A stretch of 64,000 nucleotides of DNA from Culex pipiens pallens (Eukaryota > Arthropoda > Insecta > Diptera > Culicidae), in contig NC_068939.1 in NCBI RefSeq assembly GCF_016801865.2, positions 125,706,176 to 125,770,175 of the forward strand, read 5' to 3'. Position numbers and translations under genes: made by a program. Below the pieces are notes generated by a model, which made no database searches, was not told where the DNA came from, and worked only from the letters and a program-made list of their open reading frames with translations. Of the stretch, positions 1-11,831 are shown one piece after another (position 1 is the stretch's first letter; each line of letters begins with the position of its first letter).

Positions 1-719
1 TCAAAAATATTAAATCAAGACTAACATTTCAAAATGGCCAAACATTCAATATTACTCCCTTTTAACATGTTAGTCTTCGTATAAAAAAATTTAAAATGTT
101 TTTTATCGAATGGATCGGAAAATTTTACGAATGTTTCATATTTTAACATCGGACCATTAGTTGCTGACATATCGACATTAGAAAATGGTGGGTTTGTTTG
201 GGTGCGGCTTAGGAAACATCAATTTTCCTGTTTTAAACCTTTACATGGCAATATCTCAGTAAGGGTCGTATCAACAAAGTTCAGAAAAGCAAAATATAGA
301 AAATTTTCTCAGCTTTGCATAAATATTTTTTTTCAAAATTGGGCAAAAATGTGCACTAATTAAAAAAATGAAGAACTGCGACTGTTTTCAAAAAAGTCAC
401 CTGCAATTGGATTTAACTTGAAAACGGTGCACTTTATCAAAATTTCACTAAAGTACTTTTTGATTGCAAATTTGATTTTACATCGAAAAATGAAGTAGAA
501 AAATGTATGCAACCAATACATCGATTTAAAAAAAAATCGGTATTATTCATTAAAAAAATCATAACTCGGTCAAAGATTTTTTGCACAACCTGGAAATTTC
601 TGAAAAGTTGGCATTTAATGTCCTCTAAAACATATAAAAAAATGAAAAAAAAAAATAAAAATAGTGTTTTTTTTGCAAATAAAGTTTTAGTGACAAAAAG
701 ATAAATAAAAAACTAATTT
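1..719 (+). repeat. Dispersed repeat family X, left part of an interrupted copy
   Basis: AT-rich non-coding sequence. It contains phrases such as ATATCTCAGCAACTAAGG and CAAAGTTCAAAAAAGCAAAA that recur at 8571-9002, 28855-29480 and 36000-36815, and more diverged at about 44590-44860. The uninterrupted copy at 36000-36815 shows that this copy continues at 2305-2423 and 3217-3332, so two later insertions split it. Short ORFs inside it (for example 507-704) are lysine/phenylalanine-rich low-complexity readings and not genes. The class of the family is not recognised. Confidence 0.75.
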
Positions 720-819
720 AATCCACCTATGTGGTTGATGCCTTCCTCACTTTTTACCAACAATGGGTAATATGAGTGGTTTGGACACATATTTCAGCTA
801 TTTTTTTAAAGTCCAGAAA

Positions 820-1965
820 AATAAGTACACAGATATAACTTAAGTTGTCATAACTCGAGACAGGGTTGCCAGATCTTCAATTACGTGGACTCGTTGGAAA
901 GGTCTCTCGATTATCTAACCAACGATGGGTCAGATGATGGATCCGGATATCGTTTACATGCATTTAATTGAGATCCGGCTTCAAAAAAGTACATAAATAT
1001 CTTTTAAGTGGTCATAGATCGAGGCAGGGTTGCCAGATCTTCGATGTTGTGGACTCGTTGGAAAGGTCTCTTGATTACCTAACCAACGATGGGTCGGATG
1101 ATGGATCCGGACATCGTTTACATACATTTAAGAGAGATCCGGCTTCAAAAAAGTACATAAATATCACTTAAGTGGTCATAGCTCGAGGCAGGGTTGCCAG
1201 ATCTTCAATTATGTGGACTCGTTGGAAAGGTCTCTCGATTACCTAACCAACGATGGGTCGGATGATGGATCCGGACATCGTTTACATGCATTTAAGTGAG
1301 ATCCAGCTTCAAAAAAGTACATAAATATCACTTAAGTGGTCATAGCTCGAGGCAGGGTTGCCAAATCTTCAATTATGTGGACTCGTTGGAAAGGTCTCTC
1401 GATTACCTAACCAATGATGGGTCAGATGATGGATCCGGATATCGTTTACATGCATTTAATTGAGATCCGGCTTCAAAAAAGTACATAAATATCTTTTAAG
1501 TGGTCATAGATCCAGGCAGGGTTGCCAGATCTTCGATGTTGTGGACTCGTTGGAAAGGTCTCTTGATTACCTAACCAACGATGGGTCGGATGATGGATCC
1601 GGACATCGTTTACATACATTTAAGAGAGATCCAGCTTCAAAAAAGTACATAAATATCACTTAAGTGGTCATAGCTCGAGGCAGGGTTGCCAGATCTTCAA
1701 TTATGTGGACTCGTTGGAAAGGTCTCTCGATTACCTAACCAACGATGGGTCAGATGATGGATCCGGACATCGTTTACATGCATTTAAGTGAGATCCAGCT
1801 TCAAAAAAGTACATAAATATCACTTAAGTGGTCATAACTCGAGACAGGGTTGCCAGATCTTCAATGTTGTGGACTTGTTGGAAAGGTCTTTTGATTACCT
1901 AACCAACGATGGGTTGGATGATGGATCCGGACATCGTTGACATGTATATAATTGAGATCCGGATA
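820..1965 (-). repeat. 164-bp satellite array inside composite copy 1
   Basis: About seven tandem units, each containing GGGTTGCCAGATCTTCAA, GACTCGTTGGAAAGGTCTC, ACCAACGATGGGTC, GATCCGGA and AAAAAAGTACATAAATATC. Unit length is 164 bp, measured in the matching array at 4588, 4752 and 4916. A two- to three-unit block is itself duplicated: 968-1171 and 1460-1663 read as identical 67-residue ORFs 492 bp (3 x 164) apart. The short ORFs are satellite artefacts. Confidence 0.9.
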
Positions 1966-2126
1966 TATGTGAAAACACATTTGTATACATAACTTTTGAA
2001 CTACTTATCGAACCTTCAAACAATTCAATAGCGATGTATGGGACCCTAAACCAAGTCGAATGCAACTGGTTCGATCAAAATCGGTTCAGCCAGTGCTGAG
2101 AAAACTTGGCAAGATTTTTGAACACA

Positions 2127-2151
2127 TACATACATACACACACACACACAT

Positions 2152-2186
<35 letters not shown>

Positions 2187-2190
2187 GACA
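2127..2190 (+). repeat. CA microsatellite in composite copy 1
   Basis: Interrupted (CA)n/(CATACA)n run. The equivalent GT/TATG runs are at about 4186-4262 in copy 2 and 54168-54236 in copy 3, always at the same internal place, so the microsatellite is a structural part of the element. Confidence 0.9.
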
Positions 2191-2304
2191 TTTGTTCAGT
2201 TTTCGATTCTGAGTCGATATGTATAAATGAAGGTGGGTCTTCGAGCTTTTAATAAAAAGTTCATTTTTAGAGCAGGATTATAGCCTTACCTCAGTGAGGA
2301 AGGC

Positions 2305-2423
2305 AAAATCACCAAATTTTTTTCACCGTGTATCATTTTTTTCAGTGTAGTCCGTTTCCATACCTACAACTTTGCCAAAGACACCAAATCGATCAAAAAA
2401 ATCCTTCATAAGATACAGATTTT
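2305..2423 (+). repeat. Family X, middle part
   Basis: The block around GTGTATCATTTTTTTCAGTG and CCTACAACTTTGCC matches 29430-29490 and 36555-36600 and continues the copy begun at position 1. It is followed, after the 22-bp-flanked insertion, by 3217-3332 (GACAAACTAATGATGCAAAA), matching 36690-36815. Confidence 0.7.
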
Positions 2424-2445
2424 TCGAATTTGTATGGAAAATTAT

Positions 2446-3194
2446 GAGCATGAGCATGAGCATGAGCATGGTTGACTGCCAATGAGCTGCTACTCCGTTA
2501 TTGACAGATCAGCTGAAGTTAAACAATGAATCAAAAATGATCAGTGGGAGCCAACCATCCGTTCACTGTTTAACCCCTGAAGACCCCGACTTTATTAGTC
2601 AATACCGGCGCCCTCCCAAGAAGCCTGCAGTTCAACAAAGGGGAGGAATGTTAGTCCGATAGTTGAAGTTGCAGACTCATCAAGCACATAGTTTTTCGCT
2701 ATATACTTGTTGATACCGCTTGAGACCGTTGAATCCACAGCATCTCCTTCAAGCATCACGTGATTATTTTTTTTTTGGGTTAGTAGGATAAGGTATTGGC
2801 TTTTCGATACCTCCCGAGCTGCGATGCTATGGGGAGGACTTTCATAACAAACCCGTCGGCGAGCCTTCCGAGCAACGATGCTATGGGAAGGTCTTTCTAA
2901 TTAGCACACCAAAACACTCGCGCACAGGTATTTAAATACTGAATAAATGTAATTTTTCATCACGATTACCCAGACGACATTGATGATATAGGAAGGACAT
3001 TTTTACAGTCATTTACAGTAACACTTAAACTTATTTTAATGCAACAATTCACACGACGTCGTGCCTCCCGATCAACGATGATGTAGGAAGGACTTGAGCA
3101 AGTCAATCAGGATGAAACACGAAATAAAATTCTTTTCTTTTCACACACAATGCCACATAATTGACCGCGCGTCACCACCCAACAAATTGAACTC
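2446..3194 (-). mobile_element. Non-autonomous non-LTR insertion with (GCTCAT)n tail
   Basis: A 22-bp direct repeat starting TCGAATTTGTATGG flanks the insertion (2424-2445 and 3195-3216), and the surrounding family X reads through when it is removed. On the minus strand the insertion ends in repeated GCTCAT (plus-strand GAGCAT at 2446-2470), a microsatellite tail as in several LINE clades. Long target duplication plus simple tail means target-primed reverse transcription. There is no ORF. The 5' half (about 2813-3093) carries four degenerate repeats around GAGCAACGATGCTATGGGAA. It could be a SINE-like passenger or a 5'-truncated LINE; the clade is not assigned. Confidence 0.75.
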
Positions 3195-3216
3195 TCGAAT
3201 TTGTATGGAAAATTAT

Positions 3217-4070
3217 AGGGACAAACTAATGATGCAAAATGGCTTCTTTGAGCCGAAAATACAAAAAAAAAATGAATGCCGAAATCTGAGAGAATTGCTC
3301 ATTTTTCAAACATTAGCATTACAGGAAAAATAAAAAGGTTTACGACGGAATTGCAAAAAGTATTTTATTTCTACTAAATTATTTTATTTATTAGGTTGTA
3401 ACAAAACGGGTCAACTTTCGACCATTTCAGGGCATGATCCCCTAGGTGTAATGAGCCCTAGTCCCAAATATGAGCTTGATTGGTTGCGACAGGACCTGGT
3501 GCTTTTACTTTGAATTTTTAAATGGGATTTAACCCAGTTAAAATCAGTGCGTTTTGATTTTTTCCACTTTTGAGACCTTTAACGATTTTTGCGTTTTTTC
3601 GAAAATCTCATGAGCTTACAGTCCGTAATCCAGGGAATAACTTTGCCGAAGAGTGCGATAAGATTCGTCCACTATTTAAAATGTAACAGAATGTATAACG
3701 CCGCCGCTGAAAACATAAACGTTTTCTTCACTTCATCACAATGGTATCATTATATACCAGAAAATGTGAATAAGAATAAAACAATTATTTCCTGAAGCAA
3801 ACATAAAATAAACAAAATAAATGCAAATAAAAATACTAATCATGAAGCAAGAAAAACATAAAACAAGAGAAGTAAAATTTTTCGTAAATCGAAATTTGTT
3901 CAAAACGACCTCCTGAACACGGGAAAAATAAAAATTTATGAAAAAATGACATTAGAGGATTATAAACTATTTTTGAGATTGTTTTGTGTTTCTCTATGTT
4001 TTGTTATTCGTGTCTGTAACAGCAGACATTGAACGGGCTGGACCGACAACGCCCAGCTTTTTAAATCTTT
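3217..4070. other. End of family X copy, then AT-rich DNA without a gene
   Basis: 3217-3332 is the right end of the family X copy. The rest has no ORF worth calling. A phrase at 3465-3490 (ATGAGCTTGATTGG) is echoed at 39060-39080 (TTGAGCTTGATTGG) in a similar setting, suggesting another old dispersed repeat. Confidence 0.5.
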
Positions 4071-5830
4071 TGCCTTCCTCACTGAGGTAAGGCTATAATC
4101 CTGCTCTGAAAATGAACTTTTTATTAAAAGCTCCTAGACCCACCTTCATGTATACATATCGACTCAGAATCGAAAACTGAACAAATGTCTGTGTGTGTGT
4201 ATGTGTGTGTGTATGTGTGTGTGTGTATGTGTGTGTGTATGTGTGTATGTATGTATGTATGTGACCAAAATTCTCACTGAGTTTTCTCAGCACTGGCTGA
4301 ACCGATTTTGATCGAACCAGCTGCATTCGACTTGGTTTAAGGTCCCATACATCGCTATTGAATTGTTTGAAGTTTCGATAAGTAGTTCAAAAGTTATGTA
4401 TAAAAACGTGTTTTCGCAAATATCCGGATCTCAATTATATGCACGTAAACGATGTCCGGATCCATCATCCGACCCATCGTTGGTTAGGTAATTGAAAGGC
4501 CTTTCCAATGAGTCCAAAACATTGAAGATCTGGCAACCCTGTCTCGAGTTATGACCACTTAAGTGATATTTATGTACTTTTTTGAAGCCGGATCTCACAG
4601 AAATGTATGTAAACTATGTCCGGATCCATCATCCGACCCATCGTTGGTTAGTCAATTGAAAGGCCTTTCCTATGAGTCCAAAACATTGAAGATCTGGCAA
4701 CCCTGTCTCGAGTTATGACCACTTAAGTGATATTTATGTACCTTTTTAAAGCCGGATCTCACCTAAATGTATGTAAACTATGTCCGGATCCATCATCCGA
4801 CCCATCGTTGGTTAGGCAATTGAAAGGCCTTTCCAAAGAGTCCAAAACATTGAAGATCTGGCAACCCTGTCTCGAGTTATGATCACTTAAGTGATATTTA
4901 TGTACTTTTTTGAAGCCGGATCTCACAGAAATGTATGTAAACTATGTCCGGATCCATCATCCGACCCATCGTTGGTTAGTCAATTGAAAGGCCTTTCCTA
5001 TGAGTCCAAAACATTGAAGATCTGGCAACCCTGTCTCGAGTTATGACCACTTAAGTGATATTTATGTACTTTTTAAAGCCGGATCTCACCTAAATGTATG
5101 TAAACTATGTCCGGATCCATCATCCGACCCATCGTTGGTTAGGTAATTGAAAGGCCTTTCCAATGAGTCAAAATTATTGAAGATCTGGCAAGCCTGCCTC
5201 GAGTTATGACCACTTAAGTGATATTTATGTACTTTTTTGAAGCCGGATCTCACAGAAATGTATGTAAACTATGTCCGGATCCATCATCCGACCCATCGTT
5301 GGTTTGGTAATTAAAAGGCCTTTTCAATGAGTCCAAAACATAGAAGATCTGGCCACCCTATCTCGAGTTATGACCACTTAAGTGATATTCATGTACTTTT
5401 TTGAAGCCGGATCTCACCTAAATGTACGTAAACTATGTCCGGAACCATCATATGACCCATCGTGGTTAGGTAATTGAAAGGCCTTTCCAATGAGTCCAAA
5501 ACATTGAAGATCTGGCAACCCTGTCTCGAGTTATGACCACTTAAGTGATATTTATGTACTTTTTTAAAGCCGGATCTCACCTAAATGTATGTAAACTATG
5601 TCCGGATCCATCATCCGACCCATCGTGATTTAGGTAATTTAAAGGCCTTTCCAATGAGTCCAAAAAATTGAAGACCTGGCAACCTGTCTCGAGTTATTAC
5701 CACATAAGTTATATCTGTGTTTTTTTCTGGAACTAAAAAAAAGCTGAAATGTGTGTCCAAACCTCTCATATTACCCATTTTTGGTAAAAAGTGAGGAAGG
5801 CATCAACCACATAGGTGGATTAGGTTAGTT
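4071..5830 (+). mobile_element. Satellite-carrying composite element, copy 2
   Basis: The order is hairpin end (TTTGCCTTCCTCACTGAGG at about 4072), GT/TATG microsatellite (about 4186-4262), a conserved spacer with CTGAGTTTTCTCAGCACTGG, about eight 164-bp satellite units (about 4430-5700), then GTGAGGAAGGCATCAACCAC and CATAGGTGGATTAG at about 5790-5822. It lies in the opposite direction to copy 1, so the two copies bracket about 1.8 kb as a large inverted pair. No transposase is encoded, so it is presumably mobilised in trans. Confidence 0.75.
4430..5700 (+). repeat. 164-bp satellite array inside composite copy 2
   Basis: The CCGGATCTCAC motif starts at 4588, 4752 and 4916, a spacing of exactly 164 bp. 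Other invariant blocks are ACCCATCGTTGGTTAG, GAAGATCTGGCAACCCTG and ACCACTTAAGTGATATTTA. About eight units, with the edge units most diverged. Confidence 0.9.
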
Positions 5831-8570
5831 TTTCGTAAAATCACGATAACTCGTGACAGTCACAAACAACCCTTTATATTCATTCATATTTTTTGCAAGG
5901 TAAGAAAAGAAATTTGAAAATATGTTTTTTTTTCTAAATTGATAAATTACAGATTGGTAATGAACATTAAATTTTCCATAAAATGGCAAGTCCCAACATT
6001 TTTTTCTTATACTCGATCAAATCGAGTTTAGACTGTACTAGATCAATAGCAATTCTTTAAACAAAATTATGTCCAATAAAAGAAGTGTAGCACGGTGCCA
6101 TCTTAACCTCAGTACAATAATATCCAACTGAAAAAAATCGTACCCACTTCCATTAGCTTAAAGTTCGACTGAAAGGGTAAAGGACACTGCAAGATAAACC
6201 AAACCCGCTCCAAACTGCCAATCAAGAATCGCAAAGCCTCTCCGGAGATTGATCCCGTCGCCGCAGTCAGCATTGGCAATCCATCTCGACACCATCAAGT
6301 TAAGCCCCCAAAAATGACAGTTGGCTCCCACACCACCAGAGACACTTGTGAAGCACATCATTTCGGTAGTCGTGTCAACGGCCGCCGATCTGCAAGCTCA
6401 AGATGATGGGATTATGTTACTTTGGACCGCCACCGATTGGCCGTCTGTCAGTCGGTGCCCAAATAAAGTCAATCAATTCTGTGTGAATTTTCCACGCGCA
6501 CAGTTTGACTTCTGGCGGTTATTCTGGCGATTGCCAACGATCTGCAAATTTTTCTACTCGAGTGATCAACTGTTGGTCAACTAATAGCTCCAGGAACGCA
6601 ACCTTGGCTTGATTAAAAGCTCCAAACTCGGCTAATTTATTTGTGTATTGATAAGTGACCCTCGGGTCAAATCGCCAGCACCAACTTCTGGGGAAGGGGG
6701 AGGGCACGTGGGTTTGTTTGTGTGGACCCCACAAATGTAATAATTACACACCCCAATATCTCTGCAGCCAGCCCCGAAAAGCGCGGGTCTTGGCATATCA
6801 AGGCTACCGTCGTCCGACCGTCGTTGAGAGCATAATTATAGGTCGTATTAATTGATTTAAACGCCTTGCAGCGACGAACTCAACTCTGCGGGTTAATATC
6901 GCTTACCCCCGTCAACGGATGTACCGGGTTGACCCCAGCGGAGAGCCGGGCGGCCAAGATCGTTGCCAAATTGGCGGCAGTGGTCTCGGCCAATTATTCA
7001 TTGATCACTTTGTTGCACTTTGGGTAGTTTGCTGCGAGTTCAAAATATTTAATAAAGCGATTAGTTTTGCATCCTGTGTAAACCGCAAGCTCAGCTTGGA
7101 AATTGTTTGATGATACCTTTGGAGTTTGACCCGTAGATTGAAGGGATGGTGAACTGAGTTTGCACAACGTATTATTTCGATGAATCTTCTTCTGTAATAA
7201 TCGGTTTGGCTGTTGATTGTTTTTGTGACTTCTGAATCCTTAAAATGATTAAATAATTCAATAAATTAAGCAATCTAAAAAACACTGTTGTCCCATCAAT
7301 ATCTCACTCCGTGGCATATTGTTACGAAACCTTCAACCAGGAACCAGGAAGGAATGCAGCGATTGTTCTGCCGATTAACTCTTCTCCAGCTCCACATTCC
7401 AGTGGGATCGTCTCCTCTGCTGGTTTGTCGTGGAAAGTGTCGACTGCACGACTAATGGTGATTAATTTTACCATAAACGAAAAAGTCAACCACTTGTGAA
7501 ATATCAACCTCACCCCGGGTAGACTCGAGATGCAATCTCTCATACACGTCACCCCGGGCAGGTATTGTCGATCTCTATATAGCACGCGAAGATCTGGATG
7601 CGATCAATAACTCGCCGTATTGATGGGTTCGCGAGGTTCCACGCGGAAACTGGCTCACGTTTTTGCCTCCGCCTGAGGGTGCTGCTTCAGAGGTTCGTTG
7701 CTTGTTTTTGTTAAGGTTCCACTCGTGAAGTTACTCAAAGTTGCACATCTTCCACTAACGTTTAACTTTAATTGAATTTTAATGATCGGTTGTCTACGCG
7801 GGGAGTTACCCATCGATGACGTGATCGCAAAAAATTCATTTCCAATATTGCACCAAAAAAAACAACTTCAGCTGCCAAACACGTGACCTAACTTCTCGAT
7901 CCTCAAACCCTGTGCTAAAAAGGTTCGCGCTCTTCAAACCTCTAAATGTCACACACATGGGCAAAGGTCCCCATTGAGGTTCGTTAGGGGGTCGGTCGTC
8001 GGCTTCCTGGTCATCCTGTCGCACCAGCTGCGGTCGTGACTTGACTTTATAATGTGCCACATCTAACTAATTAGCCCAGCGGGACAAATCACTGAAGAGT
8101 GCTCAAATTGGGTGGTCTGATGAGAATCTGGTGGAGAATTTTTGTTGTCATCCTCGGTGACATCTTTATTTGGGCGGAAATTGAAATGATTGTTATTTAT
8201 GGAGATCATTCGCAGCTGGTGGAGTTCTTTGCACTGATATCTAGAACTTCAAATGAACTTTTATTTTTCGAAGTTTATGTTTTCTGCTGAATTTTTTGAC
8301 AGGTCGTTTTTTTGGATGCTAATCTTGAATTTATGTAGTTTTGGTCAAATTATCAGTTCATGTGATTTCATCCTTTTAAAAATCCTCCATGTCAAACGGT
8401 TGAATATAAAAGTCAATGTTTTTGTTTTTGATATTAGTAGAATGTAAAATGAGGGGCATTTAAATTATTAAAATTAATGAAACTCTGATATTTTTGAATC
8501 TTATGTTTACTAGACTACTATATTAGTTTGAAGTTAAATAGTCTAAGCACAGCGAGTGCACCGTCAGTGG
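5831..8570. other. Non-repetitive region without a supported gene
   Basis: GC-richer than the flanks between about 6150 and 8060, and with no repeat family seen elsewhere in the window. ORFs are 60-87 codons and unremarkable. At 7515-7560 the motif CACCCCGGG occurs twice 40 bp apart. On the minus strand a TATAAAGTC occurs at about 8040-8048, near an ATG, but no splice or coding signal supports a gene. The region may contain regulatory DNA; I cannot show that. Confidence 0.4.
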
Positions 8571-9002
8571 ATTTTTTTTTCAAAAACAGGCGGGGCTGCC
8601 GTAATACTGAATGTTTGGCCCATTTTAAATGTTAGTCTCGATTCCAAAAATTTCAAAATATTGTTTTCGAAAAGATCGGAAAGTTTTTCGACTTTTTTAT
8701 GTTTTAATATTGAAAATCGAACCATTAGTTGCTGAGATATCGTCATTAGAAAATTGTGGGTTGTTTGGGTGAGACTTAGAAAACATCAATTTTCATGTTT
8801 CTCTTTCTTTAAGCCGCTGTATCTCAGCAACCAGAGGTCCAATCTGCAATGTCTCTTCGACAATTTCTTAGCAAATTTTCTGAACTTTTCAAAAAACATA
8901 TTTTTGAAATGGTCACTGAAAGTAACGATTTAATAAAATCGAAAAACTGCAAATATGTCGTTAAAATCAAACTTTTGGTGGCTATATCTAGAAAACGGAG
9001 CC
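8571..9002 (+). repeat. Family X, partial copy
   Basis: ATGTTTGGCCCATTTTAAAT through GTGGGTTGTTTGGGTGAGAC parallels 20-230 and 28885-28930. The copy diverges after about 8960. Confidence 0.6.
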
Positions 9003-10925
9003 CGGATGTTCTGGGACATCCAAGGACTCCCTGGAGTAAAGATCTGTGGATCTACCGCCGTAACAAGCCAGAGGTCAACGGTTTTGACCCTGTAACATAT
9101 CCGTAATGCCTCAGTGAGAATGGTAGACTAATTTGCTAATGTATTAGGCTCTCTTGGGTCATCCAAGAACTCCATTGAGTTATAACATGAGGGTAAACGG
9201 CTGTAACCAGGACTTTCTGGAACATCCCAACATACCAGCAAAGTAGTCTACCATGCTCACTGAAGCTACAGTGAATCAAATATTTGTCCGTACCCCCCCG
9301 TACGGAAAATGTTTGTAATATAAAAGTTCATAAAATACGACCAAAGTACCATGTTTTATACATCAATCGACGCGGCAGAATGTCCTCTTTAAGACACTGT
9401 CATTGGATTTGCAAAAAACTTTTTCTAAAAAAAATACAAAAATAGTTTAATGAAAATAGTCAAAAAAAGAGGTCAAATAATTGTCCGTACCCCTAATAAA
9501 AGTACAAAATCTGATCGATTTAAGTGAATTCATTTATGAAATGTTGTTTCTGAGTCAAATACTAGTACCTCTAGCCAGTTTGTGACAACTTTGAACTTCT
9601 GATAACTTTGTTAAGTTAGTTTATATTAAAAATTGGTTTAAATTTAGTTTTTTATGTAAAACTTATCAAAACATTAGTTTATAAACAACTATTTTTATAA
9701 AATTGCTATTTTATGTTGTAAGAGTCTCTATTGAACAAGTTTTAACAATATTTGTTCGAAATATACATTGTTTTCATCTTTTTTATTGACATTTTTCGAC
9801 CAAAAATACTGTTTCGGAACAATACCGTTAAACAATCCTGATTGTCCCGGAACCGGTTTAACCCCTCGGAGGGAAATTTTGTGGTGGTCAGATAGAGGAC
9901 AAAAAAACCCACCTCATGCAATTTGAAGCATCCAATTTTGTCCACTTCAGCCCGATTACGAGTCCCTAGACTGAAATTTGAAATTTTCACTTTCCGTGCT
10001 GAGAATTTCTGTACCGGCCTGGGTTAGAATGTTTTGCTTGAGGAATTTGAAAATTTCAAATTTCAGACTAGGGACTCGTAATCGGGCTGTAGTGGACAAA
10101 ATTGGATGCTTCAAATTGCATGAGGTGGGTTTTTTTGTCCTCTATCTGACCACCACAAAATTTCCCTCCGAGGGGTTAAACCGGTTCCGGGACAATCAGG
10201 ATTGTTAACGGTATTGTTCCGAAACAGTATTTTTGGTCGAAAAATGTCAATAAAAAAGATGAAAACAATGTATATTTCGAACAAATATTGTTAAAACTTG
10301 TTCAATAGAGACTGTTACAACATAAAATAGCAATTTTATAAAAATAGTTGTTTATAAACTAATGTTTTGATAAGTTTTACATAAAAAACTAAATTTAAAC
10401 CAATTTTCAATATAAACTAACTTAACAAAGTTATCAGAAGTTCAAAGTTGTCACAAACTGGCTAGAGGTACTAGTATTTGACACAGAAACAACATTTCAT
10501 AAATGAATTCACTTAAATCGATCAGATTTTGTACTTTTATTAGGGGTACGGACAATTATTTGACCTCTTTTTTTGACTATTTTCAGTAAAATATTTTTGT
10601 ATTTTTTTAGAAAAAGTTTTTTGCAAATCCAATGACAGTGTCTTAAAGAGGATATTCTGCCGCGTCGATTGATGTATAAAACATGGTACTTTGGTCGTAT
10701 TTTATGAACTTTTATATCACAAACATTTTCCGTATGGGGGGTACGGACAAATATTTGACTCACTGTATGCGGATATGTTCCGGGATCAAAACCCGTCGAC
10801 CTCTGGCTTTTTACGGCGGTAGATCCACAGATCTTAACTCCAGGGAGTCTTTGGATGTCCCTGAACATCCCAATAAGTTGTTAGAACAATGTACTGTAGC
10901 CTACCACACTCACTGAAGTAGTCTG
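9003..10925. repeat. Host repeat split by a long-armed Tc1-type element
   Basis: 9003-9107 (around AAAGATCTGTGGATCTACCG) is repeated in inverse orientation at 10768-10868 (around CGGTAGATCCACAGATCTTA). The flanks also share CACTGAAG near 9258-9265 and 10909-10916 in direct orientation. The host DNA is therefore itself an imperfect inverted repeat whose centre received the element at 9269-10765. Confidence 0.65.
9269..10765. mobile_element. Tc1/mariner-type foldback element, about 719-bp arms, TA target duplication
   Basis: It starts CAGTGAATCAAATATTTGTC and ends with the inverse, GACAAATATTTGACTCACTG. It is flanked by TA at 9267-9268 and 10766-10767. Left arm about 9269-9988 and right arm about 10047-10765 are near-perfect inverse copies around a spacer of about 60 bp. 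CAGTG ends and a TA duplication are typical of the Tc1/mariner superfamily. No DDE transposase can be read in either arm, and the 119-codon minus-strand ORF at 10509-10868 merely runs through an arm. A non-autonomous palindromic derivative is the best reading. Confidence 0.85.
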
Positions 10926-11831
10926 ATTAGGATCCGTTGTCAAAATTTTAAAGTTTCGACTTGTTTCTTTGGTAAGCCTGTTGCACAAAATTTCCGGAGG
11001 TTTCGGATGGACTAGAACATCCCAGGTGTTCCAAAACCATGCTAAAATGTTTCAATAACGTAACTAAACAAAATACAAATGAAACGTTTTGAAAATTCTC
11101 CGCCAAGTACGAAATCCCAAAGATTCTTAATTTAAGTCATATTCTCAATTTAAGTCATGAACATTCTTTTTTAAACGATTCTCGATTTAAACACCCCCAT
11201 TTCGTTGTGTAAATCAAGAATATGGTGTACCATTTTTTGCTCAACAGTCCTCTACAATACCTACAACTTTGCCCTAGACACCAAATTGATCAGAAAAATC
11301 ACTTGAAAGTTTAAATATTTACGTACCATGTTTGTATGGACAGCAGCCAAAATTGTATGGAGACTTGTATGGGTGAACTAATGACACAAAATAGCTTCTT
11401 TGGTTATAGTGAAGGCCGCCACAAAGTTTGAGCCAAATAAAAAAATACAAATGAAATCCATTTTCGGTTTTGGTAGCGAGTTGCTATAAAAATGCTGAAG
11501 TTATAATTACAGGATTCAGAGATTCAATTTTTTGAAAATAAAAACTAGATTTTCGACGCACCACGTACGAAATCACGAAAATAACAAACACGGAAAATAA
11601 TCACCTTTTTTCACTCAAAATGCCATAACATTAAAATTTGAGCTCTATTCTTTTAAGGGTACTTCAATTACGGAAATTAAATTACAACCATTTTTTTCCA
11701 AATAGTTCTATTTGTAATCTACAGTTTTGCCAGTTATATTCGATCAGAAAATCCCTTCTAAAGATACAGATTTTGAAATTTTTTCGTAGCCATTTTGCCA
11801 CGCTAGCTTTCAGTTTAGTATCACTGTGCAT
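10926..11831. other. AT-rich DNA with a family X/Y fragment
   Basis: 11240-11490 contains ACCTACAACTTTGCCCTAGA, GTATGGACAGCAGCCAAAAT and ACTAATGACACAAAATAGC, matching 36595-36810 and 46860-46990. Between 10926 and 11230 and between 11500 and 11831 I see no gene and no clear element. Confidence 0.5.

Larger units (their letters stand above)
708..2304 (-). mobile_element. Satellite-carrying composite element, copy 1
   Basis: One end has ATCCACCTATGTGGTTGATGC followed by a CCTTCCTCACTTTTTACC block (from about 708). The other end has a hairpin-forming GCCTT-CCTCA / TGAG-AAGGC block (about 2282-2304). Between them lie about seven 164-bp satellite units and a CA microsatellite (about 2127-2190). 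The same order of parts, inverted, is at 4071-5830, and an enlarged version is at 54046-62425. It sits inside family X (compare the uninterrupted 36530-36560). At most a few A residues are duplicated at the junctions. Hairpin end, microsatellite and minisatellite core resemble Helentron-associated HINE/DINE-like elements. That class assignment is inference. Confidence 0.75.

Noticed and set aside
968..1663. Two identical 67-codon ORFs as a duplicated gene
   Set aside because: They are two positions of the 164-bp satellite (three units apart), not genes.
708..2304. Canonical Helitron
   Set aside because: A hairpin is present near one end but the CTRR terminus and 5' TC are not; only a Helentron/HINE-like interpretation is left open.
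10509..10868. 119-codon ORF as a transposase fragment
   Set aside because: It runs through the right inverted arm and host flank, lacks DDE or HTH motifs, and the mirror arm carries stops in the same reading.
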